Shown here in pieces: positions 15,311 through 22,855 of a stretch of 28,114 nt of DNA (position 1 is the stretch's first letter; every line of letters begins with the position of its first letter). The notes under the pieces were generated by a model. The model saw nothing but the letters and a program-made list of their open reading frames with translations. It had not been told where the DNA came from and did not search any database. The DNA is from a bacterium (lineage in GTDB: Bacteria; CG2-30-53-67; CG2-30-70-394). Location of the stretch: NCBI GenBank assembly GCA_024278555.1, contig JAJRSX010000112.1, positions 1 through 28,114 on the forward strand, given 5' to 3'. Made by a program: the position numbers and the translations under genes.

Positions 15311-15531
15311 ATGCAGATGACGATGACCGCGGTAATTGAACGGGGGGGGACGGCTACGTCGCACTGTGCTCCGAGGTGGATGTGGCGAGCCAGGGAGAGA
15401 CCGTTGACGAGGCGAGGCGCAACCTCCAAGAGGCGCTGGAGCTCTTCTTCGAGACGGCCTCACAAGAAGAGATCAACGAGCGAGCTCGGGGGGAGGTCTA
15501 CATCACCGGTATGGAGCTCACGGTTGGGTAA
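15311..15531 (+). pseudogene. hicB: HicB-type antitoxin, frameshifted at a G8 tract
   Basis: HicB antitoxins neutralise HicA and often bind their own promoter. The start frame gives MQMTMTAVIERGG and then goes out of register at eight G bases (15342-15349). In the next frame the protein continues DGYVALCSEVDVASQGETVD and EARRNLQEALELFFETA, ending ITGMELTVG with a stop at 15529. Adding one G restores an unbroken HicB fold (IERGGDGYVAL). The locus is therefore either a one-base error in a homopolymer or a real frameshift, possibly phase-variable. The antitoxin precedes the toxin and overlaps it by eight bases. Upstream GTG codons at 15305 and 15308 are alternative starts. Confidence 0.8.
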
Positions 15532-15742
15532 GGTTCGCACCCTCTCCGGACGAGAGGTGTGTCGGATTCTCGAAGCTCGTGGCTTCGTCGAGGTGCGACC
15601 TCGGGGCAGCCACATCGCGATGCAGAAGCGGGTGGAGAGGACGACGGTGACCGTCCCCGTGCCCGATCACAAAGAGTTACGGCGCGGTACATTGATGGCG
15701 ATCATCCGCCAGTCAGGCGTGGACCGCAGCGCCTTCGAATGA
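15524..15742 (+). CDS. hicA: HicA-type mRNA interferase toxin
   Basis: HicA is a small double-stranded-RNA-binding-like ribonuclease that cuts mRNA. The 72-residue product, taken from the TTG at 15524, reads MGKVRTLSGREVCRILEARG, then FVEVRPRGSHIAM with the catalytic His30, then TVTVPVPDHKELRRGTL and IIRQSGVDRSAFE. All are typical of the YcfA/HicA family. A GGAG lies about seven bases before the TTG. The toxin is intact while its antitoxin reading frame is broken in this sequence. That is unexpected, because an unopposed toxin should be harmful, and it favours an error or reversible slippage in hicB. Confidence 0.88.
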   Translation: MGKVRTLSGREVCRILEARGFVEVRPRGSHIAMQKRVERTTVTVPVPDHKELRRGTLMAIIRQSGVDRSAFE

Positions 15743-15849
15743 CTCCCGCCATCAGCAATGTTTTAGTCTCCGTGAGCGACCGTGGCCTACCGCCGGGAGA
15801 GCGGGCAAGATAGTCCGTCTATCGGCCACAATCGCAAGGAGCCACCCCG

Positions 15850-16428
15850 ATGATCACCATTACCGAACCTGCCCAGACCCAGATCCGCGCCTACCTCGAC
15901 GGCCACGCCGACGACGGCAACCACCTCCACATGGCGGTGCGAGGCGGCGGCACCATGAATCCGCAGTACGACTTCGGGATCCTCGGCGGCGCCGGCCACC
16001 CGGATGACCCGGTGGTGGAGTTCGACGGCTTCACCCTCCACGTCGACCACGCCAGTGTCGACTTCCTCAAAGAGGCGGTGGTCGACTTTGTCGACGGCGG
16101 CTTCAACATCACCGCCCCCCACGCCACCCCGCCCATGCCGCCGCCCCCCACCGGACCGGTGGGCGACAAGGTGAAGCAGATCATCGACACCCAGATCAAC
16201 CCGGGGATCGCCGGCCACGGCGGCTTTATCCAGCTCGTGGGGATCGACGGGGAGACCGCCTACGTGCGCATGGGGGGTGGTTGCCAGGGGTGCGGCATGG
16301 CCAAGGTGACCCTCAGCCAGGGGGTGGTAAAGGCGATCGTCGACCAGGTGGAGGAGATCAACAACGTGGTCGACATCACCGACCACGCCTCCGGCAACAA
16401 CCCGTACCACCAGCCGAGCGGCAAGTAG
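15850..16428 (+). CDS. nfuA: Fe/S biogenesis protein NfuA
   Basis: NfuA carries 4Fe-4S clusters to client enzymes, especially under oxidative stress or iron limitation. The 192-residue protein has an N-terminal A-type-carrier-like domain (about residues 1-95) that lacks the usual cluster cysteines, as in other NfuA proteins. A proline-rich linker and a NifU C-terminal domain with Cys145 and Cys148 in MGGGCQGCGMAKVTL follow. AAGGAG stands eight bases before the ATG. A short inverted repeat, gatag-tccgt-ctatc (15809-15823), lies upstream, but it does not match an IscR site well. A hairpin follows the stop, separating it from the converging vapC. Confidence 0.9.
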   Translation: MITITEPAQTQIRAYLDGHADDGNHLHMAVRGGGTMNPQYDFGILGGAGHPDDPVVEFDGFTLHVDHASVDFLKEAVVDFVDGGFNITAPHATPPMPPPPTGPVGDKVKQIIDTQINPGIAGHGGFIQLVGIDGETAYVRMGGGCQGCGMAKVTLSQGVVKAIVDQVEEINNVVDITDHASGNNPYHQPSGK

Positions 16429-16429
16429 G

Positions 16430-16453
16430 CCCTTTTTCGCGGACGAAAAAGGG
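16430..16453. terminator. Bidirectional terminator between nfuA and vapC
   Basis: A perfect ten-base-pair stem, ccctttttcg with cgaaaaaggg, encloses a four-base loop. The T5 and A5 runs inside the stem give U-rich 3' strands in both directions. It starts two bases after nfuA and ends four bases before the end of vapC. Confidence 0.75.
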
Positions 16454-16457
16454 GCGA

Positions 16458-16889
16458 TCACCCAAACGGGTTACGGGGGTGGACCCCGTGGAACCGCGCG
16501 AAGTCGCGGTCGGCGGTGAGTAGCTCCTCCACGCCGTGCTCCACCACCAGGGCGGCGATGTGGGCGTCGTGGGCCAGGTTGCCTGCCGCCTGACCCGTCA
16601 GTACCGCGTTTTTCAGGTGGCCCAGGTGGGCGGGCCCCTCACCGAGGAGGGTGAGGGAGGGGGAGGCGAGGAGGGAGAGGAGGTCTTCGACGGCAACCCC
16701 GAGCTCCGTGGGCGGATCGAAGACGCGCGGGTGAGTCACCACCCGGAGGTACTCGTAGACACACGGCCACGGCAAGGCCCACGGCCTCTCACCCTCGGAG
16801 AGCTCCTCGATGAGCGCCCGTGCAGCCTGGTGGTGGGGGGTCTCCTCGCGCCGTGCGTAGACCAGGATATTGGTATCCAGGGCGATCAA
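16458..16889 (-). CDS. vapC: PIN-domain ribonuclease toxin, VapC type
   Basis: VapC toxins are Mg-dependent PIN-domain RNases that cut tRNA or rRNA. The 143-residue product from the TTG at 16889 begins (M)IALDTNILVYARREETPHH. It shows the acidic PIN residues in LDTN, in YEYLRVVTHPRVF and in AHDAHIAALVVEHG with TADRDFARF. This pattern fits the subfamily first defined from mycobacterial PIN proteins. The TTG overlaps the vapB stop as TTGA, matching the coupled layout of toxin-antitoxin pairs. A longer frame upstream exists but would run through vapB, so it was rejected. The target RNA is not predictable. Confidence 0.88.
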   Translation of the reverse strand: MIALDTNILVYARREETPHHQAARALIEELSEGERPWALPWPCVYEYLRVVTHPRVFDPPTELGVAVEDLLSLLASPSLTLLGEGPAHLGHLKNAVLTGQAAGNLAHDAHIAALVVEHGVEELLTADRDFARFHGVHPRNPFG

Positions 16890-17122
16890 TTTCGCCCATC
16901 CATCAGGTCGAAGAGGGCGTCGCGGTCGTCGAGGCGGACGCCGGGCTGGAGCCGGCCGCATTCCGTACGCCACTGAAGGCGATACCCCGTCTGGCGGGGG
17001 ACCTCTTTCATATGGGAGCGGAGGGCCTCCTCCACCACCTGTTTCAGGCTCATCCCGGAATCTGCCGCCCGTCGTTTGGCCGCCCGCAACAGCTCATCGT
17101 TGAGATCCAGTGTCGTTCGCAT
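16886..17122 (-). CDS. vapB: VapB-type antitoxin
   Basis: The 78-residue protein reads MRTTLDLNDELLRAAKRRAA and continues DSGMSLKQVVEEALRSHMKE, a ribbon-helix-helix DNA-binding domain. A C-terminal tail (about residues 45-78) follows that would wrap the toxin. It directly precedes and overlaps vapC. No ribosome-binding site is visible before the ATG at 17122. The upstream region contains a cgtat...atacg inverted repeat (17132-17162) that could be the autoregulatory operator. The ATG lies only 75 bases from the 3' end of purD, with a terminator-like hairpin between. Confidence 0.85.
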   Translation of the reverse strand: MRTTLDLNDELLRAAKRRAADSGMSLKQVVEEALRSHMKEVPRQTGYRLQWRTECGRLQPGVRLDDRDALFDLMDGRN

Positions 17123-17131
17123 GCACAAAAG

Positions 17132-17162
17132 CGTATTACATAACGTGCAGTTGTGCCATACG
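17132..17162 (-). promoter_or_regulatory. Possible vapBC operator-promoter region
   Basis: The bases cgtat (17132-17136) and atacg (17158-17162) form an inverted repeat just upstream of vapB. The included sequence is AT-rich against a GC-rich background (on the minus strand it includes ttatgtaat). Autoregulated VapB proteins bind such sites, but the match is short. Confidence 0.35.
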
Positions 17163-17173
17163 ATGGACGACTT

Positions 17174-17200
17174 CTGATTTTCCCCATCGGGAAAAATCAG
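17174..17200 (-). terminator. Hairpin at the 3' end of purD
   Basis: On the minus strand ctgatttttccc pairs with gggaaaatcag across a gatg loop, with one bulged base. It overlaps the purD stop codon and separates purD from vapB. The U run inside the stem makes it a plausible terminator. Confidence 0.6.
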
Positions 17201-18483
17201 AGCGCGCGGGCGCCGATGTCGCGGCGCAGGGTCTTGCCGGCGAAGTCGATCCGGTCGCACGCGGCGTAGGCGCGCTCCCGCGCCTCCGCCAGGGTAGCCC
17301 CGAGGCCGGTGACCCCCAGGACCCGGCCACCCGCGGTCACCAGGCGGCCACCGTCCAGCCGGGTACCGGCGTGGAAGACAACCACGTTCGGATCCGCCTC
17401 CGCCTCCGCGACGCCGGTGATCGTCTCCCCCTTCGGGTAGCTCCCCGGGTAGCCGGCGGCGGCGAGGACCACGGTGAGGGCGGCGCCCGGTCGCGGGTGG
17501 GGGGTGTGGCCGGCGAGCTCGCCGCGGGCCGCGGCCGCCAGCACCTCGTACAGGTCGTCCTCCAGGCTCGCCATCAGCGGCTGGCACTCCGGGTCGCCGA
17601 AGCGGACGTTGAACTCCAGCACCTTCGGCCCGTCCGGGCCGATCATCAGGCCGGCGTAGACGACGCCCACGAAGGGCGTCCCGTCGGCGGCCATGCCGTC
17701 GACCACCGGCCGGAGGACCTCCTGCTCGACCTGCTCGGCGAGCACCGGGGTGAGGGCCGGCGCCGGGCAGTAGGCGCCCATGCCGCCGGTGTTGGGGCCG
17801 GTGTCGCCCTCGCCGATCCGCTTGTGGTCCTGGGCGGCGGGGAGGGTGAAGAGGGCTCTCCCGTCGGTGATCGCGATCACCGAGCACTCCTCACCCGCCA
17901 GACACTGCTCGATCACCACCTCCGCGCCGGCGTCGCCGAAGGCGCCCTCGGCGAGGATGGCGCGGACCGCCGCCTCCGCCTCCGCCACGGTCTCGGCGAC
18001 GATCACCCCCTTGCCGGCGGCGAGTCCCGACGCCTTCACCACGATCGGCGCCCCCTGATCCCGTACATAGGCGAGGGCCGGCGCCACCTTGGTGAAGCAG
18101 GCGTAGGCGGCGGTGGGGATGTGGTGGCGCGCCATGAACTCCTTGGCGAACGCCTTCGACCCCTCCAACCGCGCCGCCGCCGCACTGGGGCCGAAGACCG
18201 CCAGCCCGTCGGCGCGAAAGCGGTCCACGATCCCCGCCACCAGGGGCGCCTCCGGACCCACCACCGTGAGGTCGATCCGCTCCTCGCGGGCGAAGCGGGC
18301 GAGACCGTCGAGATCGGTCGCCGCGATCGGCACGTCGGTGGCCACCGAGCCGGTACCGCCGTTGCCCGGGGCGCAGAAGAGCTGCGCCACCTGCGGCGAG
18401 GCGGCGAGCTTCCAGCACAGGGCGTGCTCCCGCCCGCCGGAGCCGATGACCAAGACCCTCTTGTCGCCACTACACGCACCCAT
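17197..18483 (-). CDS. purD: Phosphoribosylamine-glycine ligase
   Basis: PurD joins glycine to phosphoribosylamine in purine synthesis. The protein begins MGACSGDKRVLVIGSGGREH. It has the ATP-grasp signatures VVKASGLAAGKGVIVAETV, DTGPNTGGMGAYCPAP and VLEFNVRFGDPECQPL. The ATG at 18483 is chosen over longer upstream options because AGGAGGT lies four bases ahead and the 428 residues equal the usual length (429 in E. coli). A proper terminator-like hairpin follows. purH lies upstream on the same strand, as in many proteobacteria, but about 870 bases away across a toxin-antitoxin relic. Confidence 0.97.
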   Translation of the reverse strand: MGACSGDKRVLVIGSGGREHALCWKLAASPQVAQLFCAPGNGGTGSVATDVPIAATDLDGLARFAREERIDLTVVGPEAPLVAGIVDRFRADGLAVFGPSAAAARLEGSKAFAKEFMARHHIPTAAYACFTKVAPALAYVRDQGAPIVVKASGLAAGKGVIVAETVAEAEAAVRAILAEGAFGDAGAEVVIEQCLAGEECSVIAITDGRALFTLPAAQDHKRIGEGDTGPNTGGMGAYCPAPALTPVLAEQVEQEVLRPVVDGMAADGTPFVGVVYAGLMIGPDGPKVLEFNVRFGDPECQPLMASLEDDLYEVLAAAARGELAGHTPHPRPGAALTVVLAAAGYPGSYPKGETITGVAEAEADPNVVVFHAGTRLDGGRLVTAGGRVLGVTGLGATLAEARERAYAACDRIDFAGKTLRRDIGARAL

Positions 18484-18623
18484 GACACCTCCTGAAAAAA
18501 TGGACGCGCAGTGTACCCGCCCCACCCCGCCGGGGGGGAGCACGGGGGAGGCAGACCTAACCTCGAATATCGCCTCTCTCCCCCTCGCAACGACCGCCTA
18601 GTTTCGACAGACTCCTCTTTGTG

Positions 18624-18953
18624 ATGGACGGACGAAAAATTCTGATCATTGCCGGGCCGAACGGCGCCGGGAAGACCACCTTCGCCCGGGAGCTGTTGCC
18701 CAACGAGGCATCGTGTCCACAGTTCCTGAATACCGACCTGATCGCGGCGTGATTATCGCCATTTGTGCCAGAGCTGGCAGCCGTGCGCGCGGGACGACTC
18801 ATGCTGCAAACAATCTTCGCCATGGAGCGGCGGGGCGAGAACTTTGCATTTGAGACCACACTCGCCGGCCTATCGTATCTGCGGCACATCCGGCGCTGGC
18901 GGACGGCCAGATACCATGTCTCATCGATTGGGGAGAAAACAGATGAATCGTAA
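18624..18953 (+). pseudogene. Zeta-toxin-like P-loop ATPase relic
   Basis: The frame begins [20 protein letters not shown], with a Walker A motif, then NTDLIAA. It is interrupted by TGA at 18750 and continues in the same frame as LSPFVPELAAVRAGRLMLQ and FAFETTLAGLSYLRHIRRWR. These are features of the zeta-toxin/COG4185-type ATPase family of about 190-200 residues. The stop probably replaced a glycine codon (GGA to TGA). After about residue 95 the similarity ends and the frame closes with SSIGEKTDES, so the C-terminal half is deleted. Lower GC content than its neighbours suggests transfer. It sits between purD and purH. Confidence 0.8.
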
Positions 18954-19125
18954 GCCCATCGAGCAGGCAAAGGATCCTGATCTGCGCGCCTCACCGGCGG
19001 CCATGCGGCGCGCGGCACAACGTGCCCGCGAGGTCGCCGCATGCACGGGCACACGGCTAGTTCGGGAACAAAACGGTAAGGTAGTGTGGGTTGAGCCCGA
19101 CCGCGAGGAGGACACGACGGCGTAG
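18943..19125 (+). CDS. Small partner protein of the zeta-like ATPase
   Basis: This intact 60-residue frame reads MNRKPIEQAKDPDLRASPAA, then MRRAAQRAREVAACTGTRLV and ends with EPDREEDTTA. Small proteins with this pattern (a basic helix of Arg/Ala, then TGT-LV---NGK) are often found beside zeta-like ATPases and may act as their antitoxins; that role is inferred from recall of such gene pairs. A GGGGAG ribosome-binding site precedes the ATG. The gene overlaps the end of the broken ATPase by 11 bases. It seems to have survived the decay of its partner. Confidence 0.65.
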   Translation: MNRKPIEQAKDPDLRASPAAMRRAAQRAREVAACTGTRLVREQNGKVVWVEPDREEDTTA

Positions 19126-19254
19126 CAGCGCTACGGTCGAGAAGCACGGGCGAGGACACGGCCCGAAGATCGGACGCATCGGCGTCCAAGATGCCCCGTT
19201 TCCAACCACTCCCACGCCCCACATGTAGGCCGTGCCAGGTGCGTCAGATTTGGT

Positions 19255-19321
19255 TCGCACGCGCGGCCGGGGACCGGAGGCGTACTGGTCGTACGGTGAG
19301 GATCCCCGGCCGCGCGTGCGA
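19255..19321. terminator. Long perfect hairpin downstream of purH
   Basis: Arms of 19 bases (19255-19273 and 19303-19321) are perfectly complementary. They enclose a 29-base loop that contains a further cgtac/gtacg stem. It lies 32 bases after the purH stop. There is no T run. It may end purH transcription or be a palindromic repeat element. Confidence 0.6.
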
Positions 19322-19352
19322 GCCGAAGATGGCGTGCATGGCGCGGCCGTCT

Positions 19353-20871
19353 CTAGTGGCGGAAGTGGCGCATGGAGGTCAGCACCATCGCCATCCCATG
19401 CTCATTCGCCGCCGCGATCACCTCTTCGTCGCGGATCGAGCCGCCGGGCTGGATGACGCAGCTCGCCCCGGCCTTGGCCGCCTCGTCGATGCCGTCGCGG
19501 AAGGGGAAGAAGGCGTCGGAGGCCAGGGCACACCCCTGGGTCTCTTCGGTGGCCTTCATCGCCGCGATGCGGGTGGAGTCGACCCGGCTCATCTGGCCGG
19601 CGCCGATCCCCACGGTGCGGTCGGCGCGGGTGAGGATGATGGCGTTCGACTTGACGTGCTTGCAGACCACCCAGGCGAAGCGCATCGCCGCCATCTCCTC
19701 GTCGGTGGGCCGGCGCTCGGTGACCACCTTGAGCTCGCTCTCGTTGAGGATGGCGAGGTCGCGATCCTGCAGGAGGAGGCCGCCGACGATCCGCTTGTAC
19801 TCCAGCCCCGGGCTGGCGGTGTCGCCGAGGGGGCCGACGTCGAGCAGCCGCAGGTTCTTCTTCTTGGCAAACAGCTCCAGGGCGGCGGGCTCGAAGCCGG
19901 GGGCGATGATCACCTCGGTAAAGACCTCGGCGATCGCCGCGGCGGTCGCCTCGTCGATCTGCTGGTTCACCGCGACGACGCCGCCGAAGGCGGAGACGGG
20001 GTCGCAGAGGCGCGCCTTCTCGTAGGCCTCGGCGAGGTTGGCGCCGGTGGCGGCGCCGCAGGGGTTGTTGTGTTTGATGATCGCGCACGAGCAGGCGGGC
20101 AGCTCGCGCACCAGCTCCAAGGCGGAGTTGGCGTCCTGGTAGTTGTTGTAGCTCATCGCCTTGCCCTGGAGGACCTTGCCGCGGGCGACGCACGGGGCGG
20201 CGTAGCCCGGCTCCAGGTAGACCGCCGCCGACTGGTGCGGGTTCTCCCCGTAGCGGAGGGTGTCGAGGCGCTCGAAGCGGAGGGTGAGCTGCTCCGGGAA
20301 GGGGGCCTCGTCGGTCGCCTGACCGAGGTAATCGGCGATCAGGCCGTCGTAGCGGCTGGTGTGGGCGAAGACCTTGCGCGCCAGCTTGCGGCGGGTGCTC
20401 GTCGAGGACCACCGCGTAGTCGGCCGGGTCGACCACCACCGCCACGTCGCGGTGGTTCTTGGCGGCGGAGCGGAGCATGGCCGGGCCGCCGATGTCGATG
20501 TTCTCGATCGCCTCCTCGAAGGTGCAGCCCGCCTTCGCGGTGGTCGCCTCGAAGGGGTAGAGGTTGACCACCAGCAGGTCGATGGAGCGGATCCCGTGGG
20601 CCTCCATGGCGGCGACGTGGCTGGGGTCGTCGCGCCGGGCCAGGAGGCCCCCGTGGATCTTCGGGTGCAGGGTCTTTACCCGGCCGTCCATCATCTCGGG
20701 AAAGCCGGTGACCTCCTCCACCGGGGTGACCTCAAGCCCGGCCGCGGTGAGGGCCTTGGCGGTGCCGCCGGTGGAGATGAGCTGGACCCCGCGCTCGGCG
20801 AGGCCGCGGGCGAAGTCGACGATGCCATTCTTGTCGGAGACGGAGATCAGGGCGCGTTTAATGGCCGGCAT
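19353..20871 (-). pseudogene. purH: PurH (AICAR transformylase/IMP cyclohydrolase) with an apparent frameshift
   Basis: PurH performs the last two steps of IMP synthesis. The ATG at 20871 has AAAGGAG six bases ahead. The first 158 residues are the IMP-cyclohydrolase part ([48 protein letters not shown]). Near 20397 the frame shifts: the coding continues as [18 protein letters not shown] and GENPHQSAA, then the transformylase domain with [12 protein letters not shown] and its catalytic Lys-His, down to SMRHFRH at 19353. The two parts add up to about 505 residues against 523-529 usually. About ten residues seem missing at the join, which suggests a deletion of roughly 29 bases rather than a single-base slip. 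As PurH is usually needed, an assembly error is possible. Confidence 0.9.
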
Positions 20872-20999
20872 GGCGGCTCCTTTGCACGGGAAATCGGGGC
20901 GCGGACGGTACCACGGCGGACGAATCGGCGGCAAAAGACGACCTCTACCGCGCCCCCTCGCCCTCTGACCCGGCACCAAACCGGCTCAACCATCCACCA

Positions 21000-21080
21000 G
21001 TGCGCCGCGCTCCGCTTGGCACACCCTACAACAAGGGTGAACGAGAAACCGTAGGGTGCGCCAACCGCAGGGCGGCGCAC
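21000..21080. repeat. GTAGGGTGCGCC-type palindromic repeat
   Basis: Arms of 30 bases at 21000-21029 and 21051-21080 match at 26 of 30 positions when inverted, around a 21-base loop. The ends read gtgcgccgcgctccgc and its counterpart, with gtagggtgcgcc at the inner side. This resembles a widespread intergenic palindrome of proteobacteria. It lies between the cysteine-cluster gene and purH. Confidence 0.8.
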
Positions 21081-21089
21081 CGGGCCGAG

Positions 21090-21428
21090 CTACGCAAAGC
21101 AGTCGCGCAGGTTGGGCGGCCCGGGGGAGAAGTAGGTGTAGTAGGCGCACTCGGCCGGCAGCCACCCCTCGGCGAGCACTTCGAGGGTGAGGGAGCGGCA
21201 CCCCTGCTTACAAGCGTGGCGGTCGTCATAGACCGTGCACAGGTGGGTGTCGGTGTCGAGGTACTCGCACGGGGTGTCGCTGTAGGCGACGCGCCCGTCG
21301 GCGCCGTACGCCTTCTCGAAGCAGCACTGGCCGCACCGGCTGCACACATCCGGCAGGGTATGGTCGTCGAGGGGCGCGGACGGGTTGGGGTCGAGGGGCA
21401 GGATCGGCATGGCGTCAATGGGGTACAC
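21090..21428 (-). CDS. YkgJ-like cysteine-cluster protein
   Basis: The 112-residue protein contains DVCSRCGQCCFEKAYGADG, then PCEYLDTDTHLCTVYDDRH and CKQGCRSL. This is the CxxCxxCC...C...C pattern of the YkgJ/UPF0260-type family, thought to bind zinc or an iron-sulfur cluster. The molecular function of the family is not established. The annotated start is a GTG at 21428; an ATG at 21410 (MPILPLDP) is an alternative, and neither has a clear ribosome-binding site. It lies downstream of the phosphoglycerate mutase gene on the same strand, 100 bases away, so co-transcription is uncertain. Confidence 0.75.
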   Translation of the reverse strand: MYPIDAMPILPLDPNPSAPLDDHTLPDVCSRCGQCCFEKAYGADGRVAYSDTPCEYLDTDTHLCTVYDDRHACKQGCRSLTLEVLAEGWLPAECAYYTYFSPGPPNLRDCFA

Positions 21429-21528
21429 GCACCATATCGACGCCGTATTATCAATAGGTTACGGACTTTTTTACTGCTCACATGGCGCCCCTTTGAGCCA
21501 CCTCCGGTCGCCCCGGCCCGGCCGTACC

Positions 21529-22800
21529 CTAGAGCGGCTCGCCGGGTACGTAGTTCCGGCCGAACCCCATGAGGTCGACCATCGACCAGAGCAGGCCGCG
21601 GCCCGGGATGCGGCCGAGGCCGCCGCCCATGCAGGCGGTCTCGCCGAAGCGGCCGACCCCGTCGCGGCGGGAGCCGGGGCCAGCGAGCAGGGCCGGCACT
21701 GGATCTCCCGCGTGAAAGCCGAGGGCGCACGGGGTGGCGTGGTCGCCGGTGACCGCCACCACCCGGTCGTCGGTGAGCAGGGGGGCGAGGGCGGCGTCGA
21801 TGCGGGCGAGGAAGTCGCGCTTCGCCTCCGGCCTCCGGTCGTGGCTGAGGGTGTCGCCCCCCTTGATGTGGAGGAAGCAGAGATCGTGGTCGGCCAGGGC
21901 GGCCTCCGCCACCTCCGCCTTCGCCGCCAGGTCGGTGGCCGGGTCGGCGGTGAAGCGCGGGTCGGAGAGGGTGTCGAGGTTCACCGCCCGGGCGAGGCCG
22001 AGGACGGTCGCGTCGCCCGAGACCACCGCGCCGCGGATGCCGTAGCGGGCGAGGAGGCCGTGGGAGCGGTGGGCGGTGCCGGCGCCGCGCGGCAGGAGGC
22101 AGTTCGCCTCCGGCAGGGAGGCGGCGCGACGGGCCTGGTTGAGCGGGTGGTCGCGGAGGCGCTCGTGGGCGAGGGTGACCAGCCGGTTGACCAGCCGCGC
22201 CGTGTGGTCGGCGGCGGTGTCCTCCCCGTCGAGGGAGACACACCGCTGGAGGCCGAGGTGCAGCGCCCCGCCGCCGGGGTCGACATCGCTCACCCGCGGC
22301 GACAGGCCCGGGCCACGCAGGCGCAGGGCGACGCGAAACTGGGCGGCGGGCCGCAAACTCGCCTCCACCCCGTGGCCGAGGTCGGCGCCGTCGAGGACGG
22401 CGCACAGCTCCGCGGTCCCCGCGTCGATACGGCCGGCGCGCCGGTCCAGGAGCGGCAGGGAGAAGGGATCCCCACCACCGGGGCCGAGGGTGGCGAGGTT
22501 GCAGCGGAAGGCGACGTCGCCCGGTGCCACCTCCAGCCCGACCCCCGCCGCCTCCAGGGGTCCGCGGGGCAAGAGCTCGTCGGGCGGCCGCAGGCCGAAG
22601 AGGATCCCGATCCCCGCCTCGGTCCCCACCGCCAGGCCCGGGTAGACGAGGTCGATGAGCCCCGCCAGGCCGCGGCCGGCGAGGCGGTCGAGGTTGGGGG
22701 TGGCGGCCGCCTCCAGGGGGGTAAGGCCGTCGAGCTCGACGCACGGCCGGTCGCCGAGGCCGTCGAGGATCACCATCAAACCGCGGGGTCGTGGATCCAT
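21529..22800 (-). CDS. apgM: Archaeal-type 2,3-bisphosphoglycerate-independent phosphoglycerate mutase
   Basis: The enzyme interconverts 3- and 2-phosphoglycerate using two metal ions and belongs to the alkaline-phosphatase superfamily. Motifs are LMVILDGLGDRPCVELDGLT (metal-binding Asp), ATPNLDRLA, a central AVVSGDATVLGLARA, FLHIKGGDTLSHDRRPEAK, AVTGDHATPCALGFHAGDPV and ETACMGGGLGRIPG near the end. The 423 residues fit the ApgM family (about 400-415) rather than the longer GpmI. The ATG at 22800 lacks a good ribosome-binding site. A 2-phosphoglycerate kinase gene lies 55 bases upstream on the same strand, so both act on 2-phosphoglycerate and are likely co-transcribed. Confidence 0.88.
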   Translation of the reverse strand: MDPRPRGLMVILDGLGDRPCVELDGLTPLEAAATPNLDRLAGRGLAGLIDLVYPGLAVGTEAGIGILFGLRPPDELLPRGPLEAAGVGLEVAPGDVAFRCNLATLGPGGGDPFSLPLLDRRAGRIDAGTAELCAVLDGADLGHGVEASLRPAAQFRVALRLRGPGLSPRVSDVDPGGGALHLGLQRCVSLDGEDTAADHTARLVNRLVTLAHERLRDHPLNQARRAASLPEANCLLPRGAGTAHRSHGLLARYGIRGAVVSGDATVLGLARAVNLDTLSDPRFTADPATDLAAKAEVAEAALADHDLCFLHIKGGDTLSHDRRPEAKRDFLARIDAALAPLLTDDRVVAVTGDHATPCALGFHAGDPVPALLAGPGSRRDGVGRFGETACMGGGLGRIPGRGLLWSMVDLMGFGRNYVPGEPL

Positions 22801-22855
22801 GGGGGAATAGAGAGCCGGGAGGCAAATGGCGGGTGCGGCGCCGCGCGCCGAGCCT

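Noticed and set aside
15809-15823. IscR-binding site upstream of nfuA
   Set aside because: The gatag-tccgt-ctatc palindrome is short and does not match the known IscR consensus types beyond a few bases.
18750-18752. TGA in the zeta-like gene as a selenocysteine codon
   Set aside because: Homologous proteins have glycine in this position. The gene also lacks its C-terminal half, so it is a relic, and no SECIS-like hairpin stands out directly after the codon.
20385-20410. Programmed ribosomal frameshift in purH
   Set aside because: No slippery heptamer is visible, and family residues are missing at the join, which a programmed shift would not explain.
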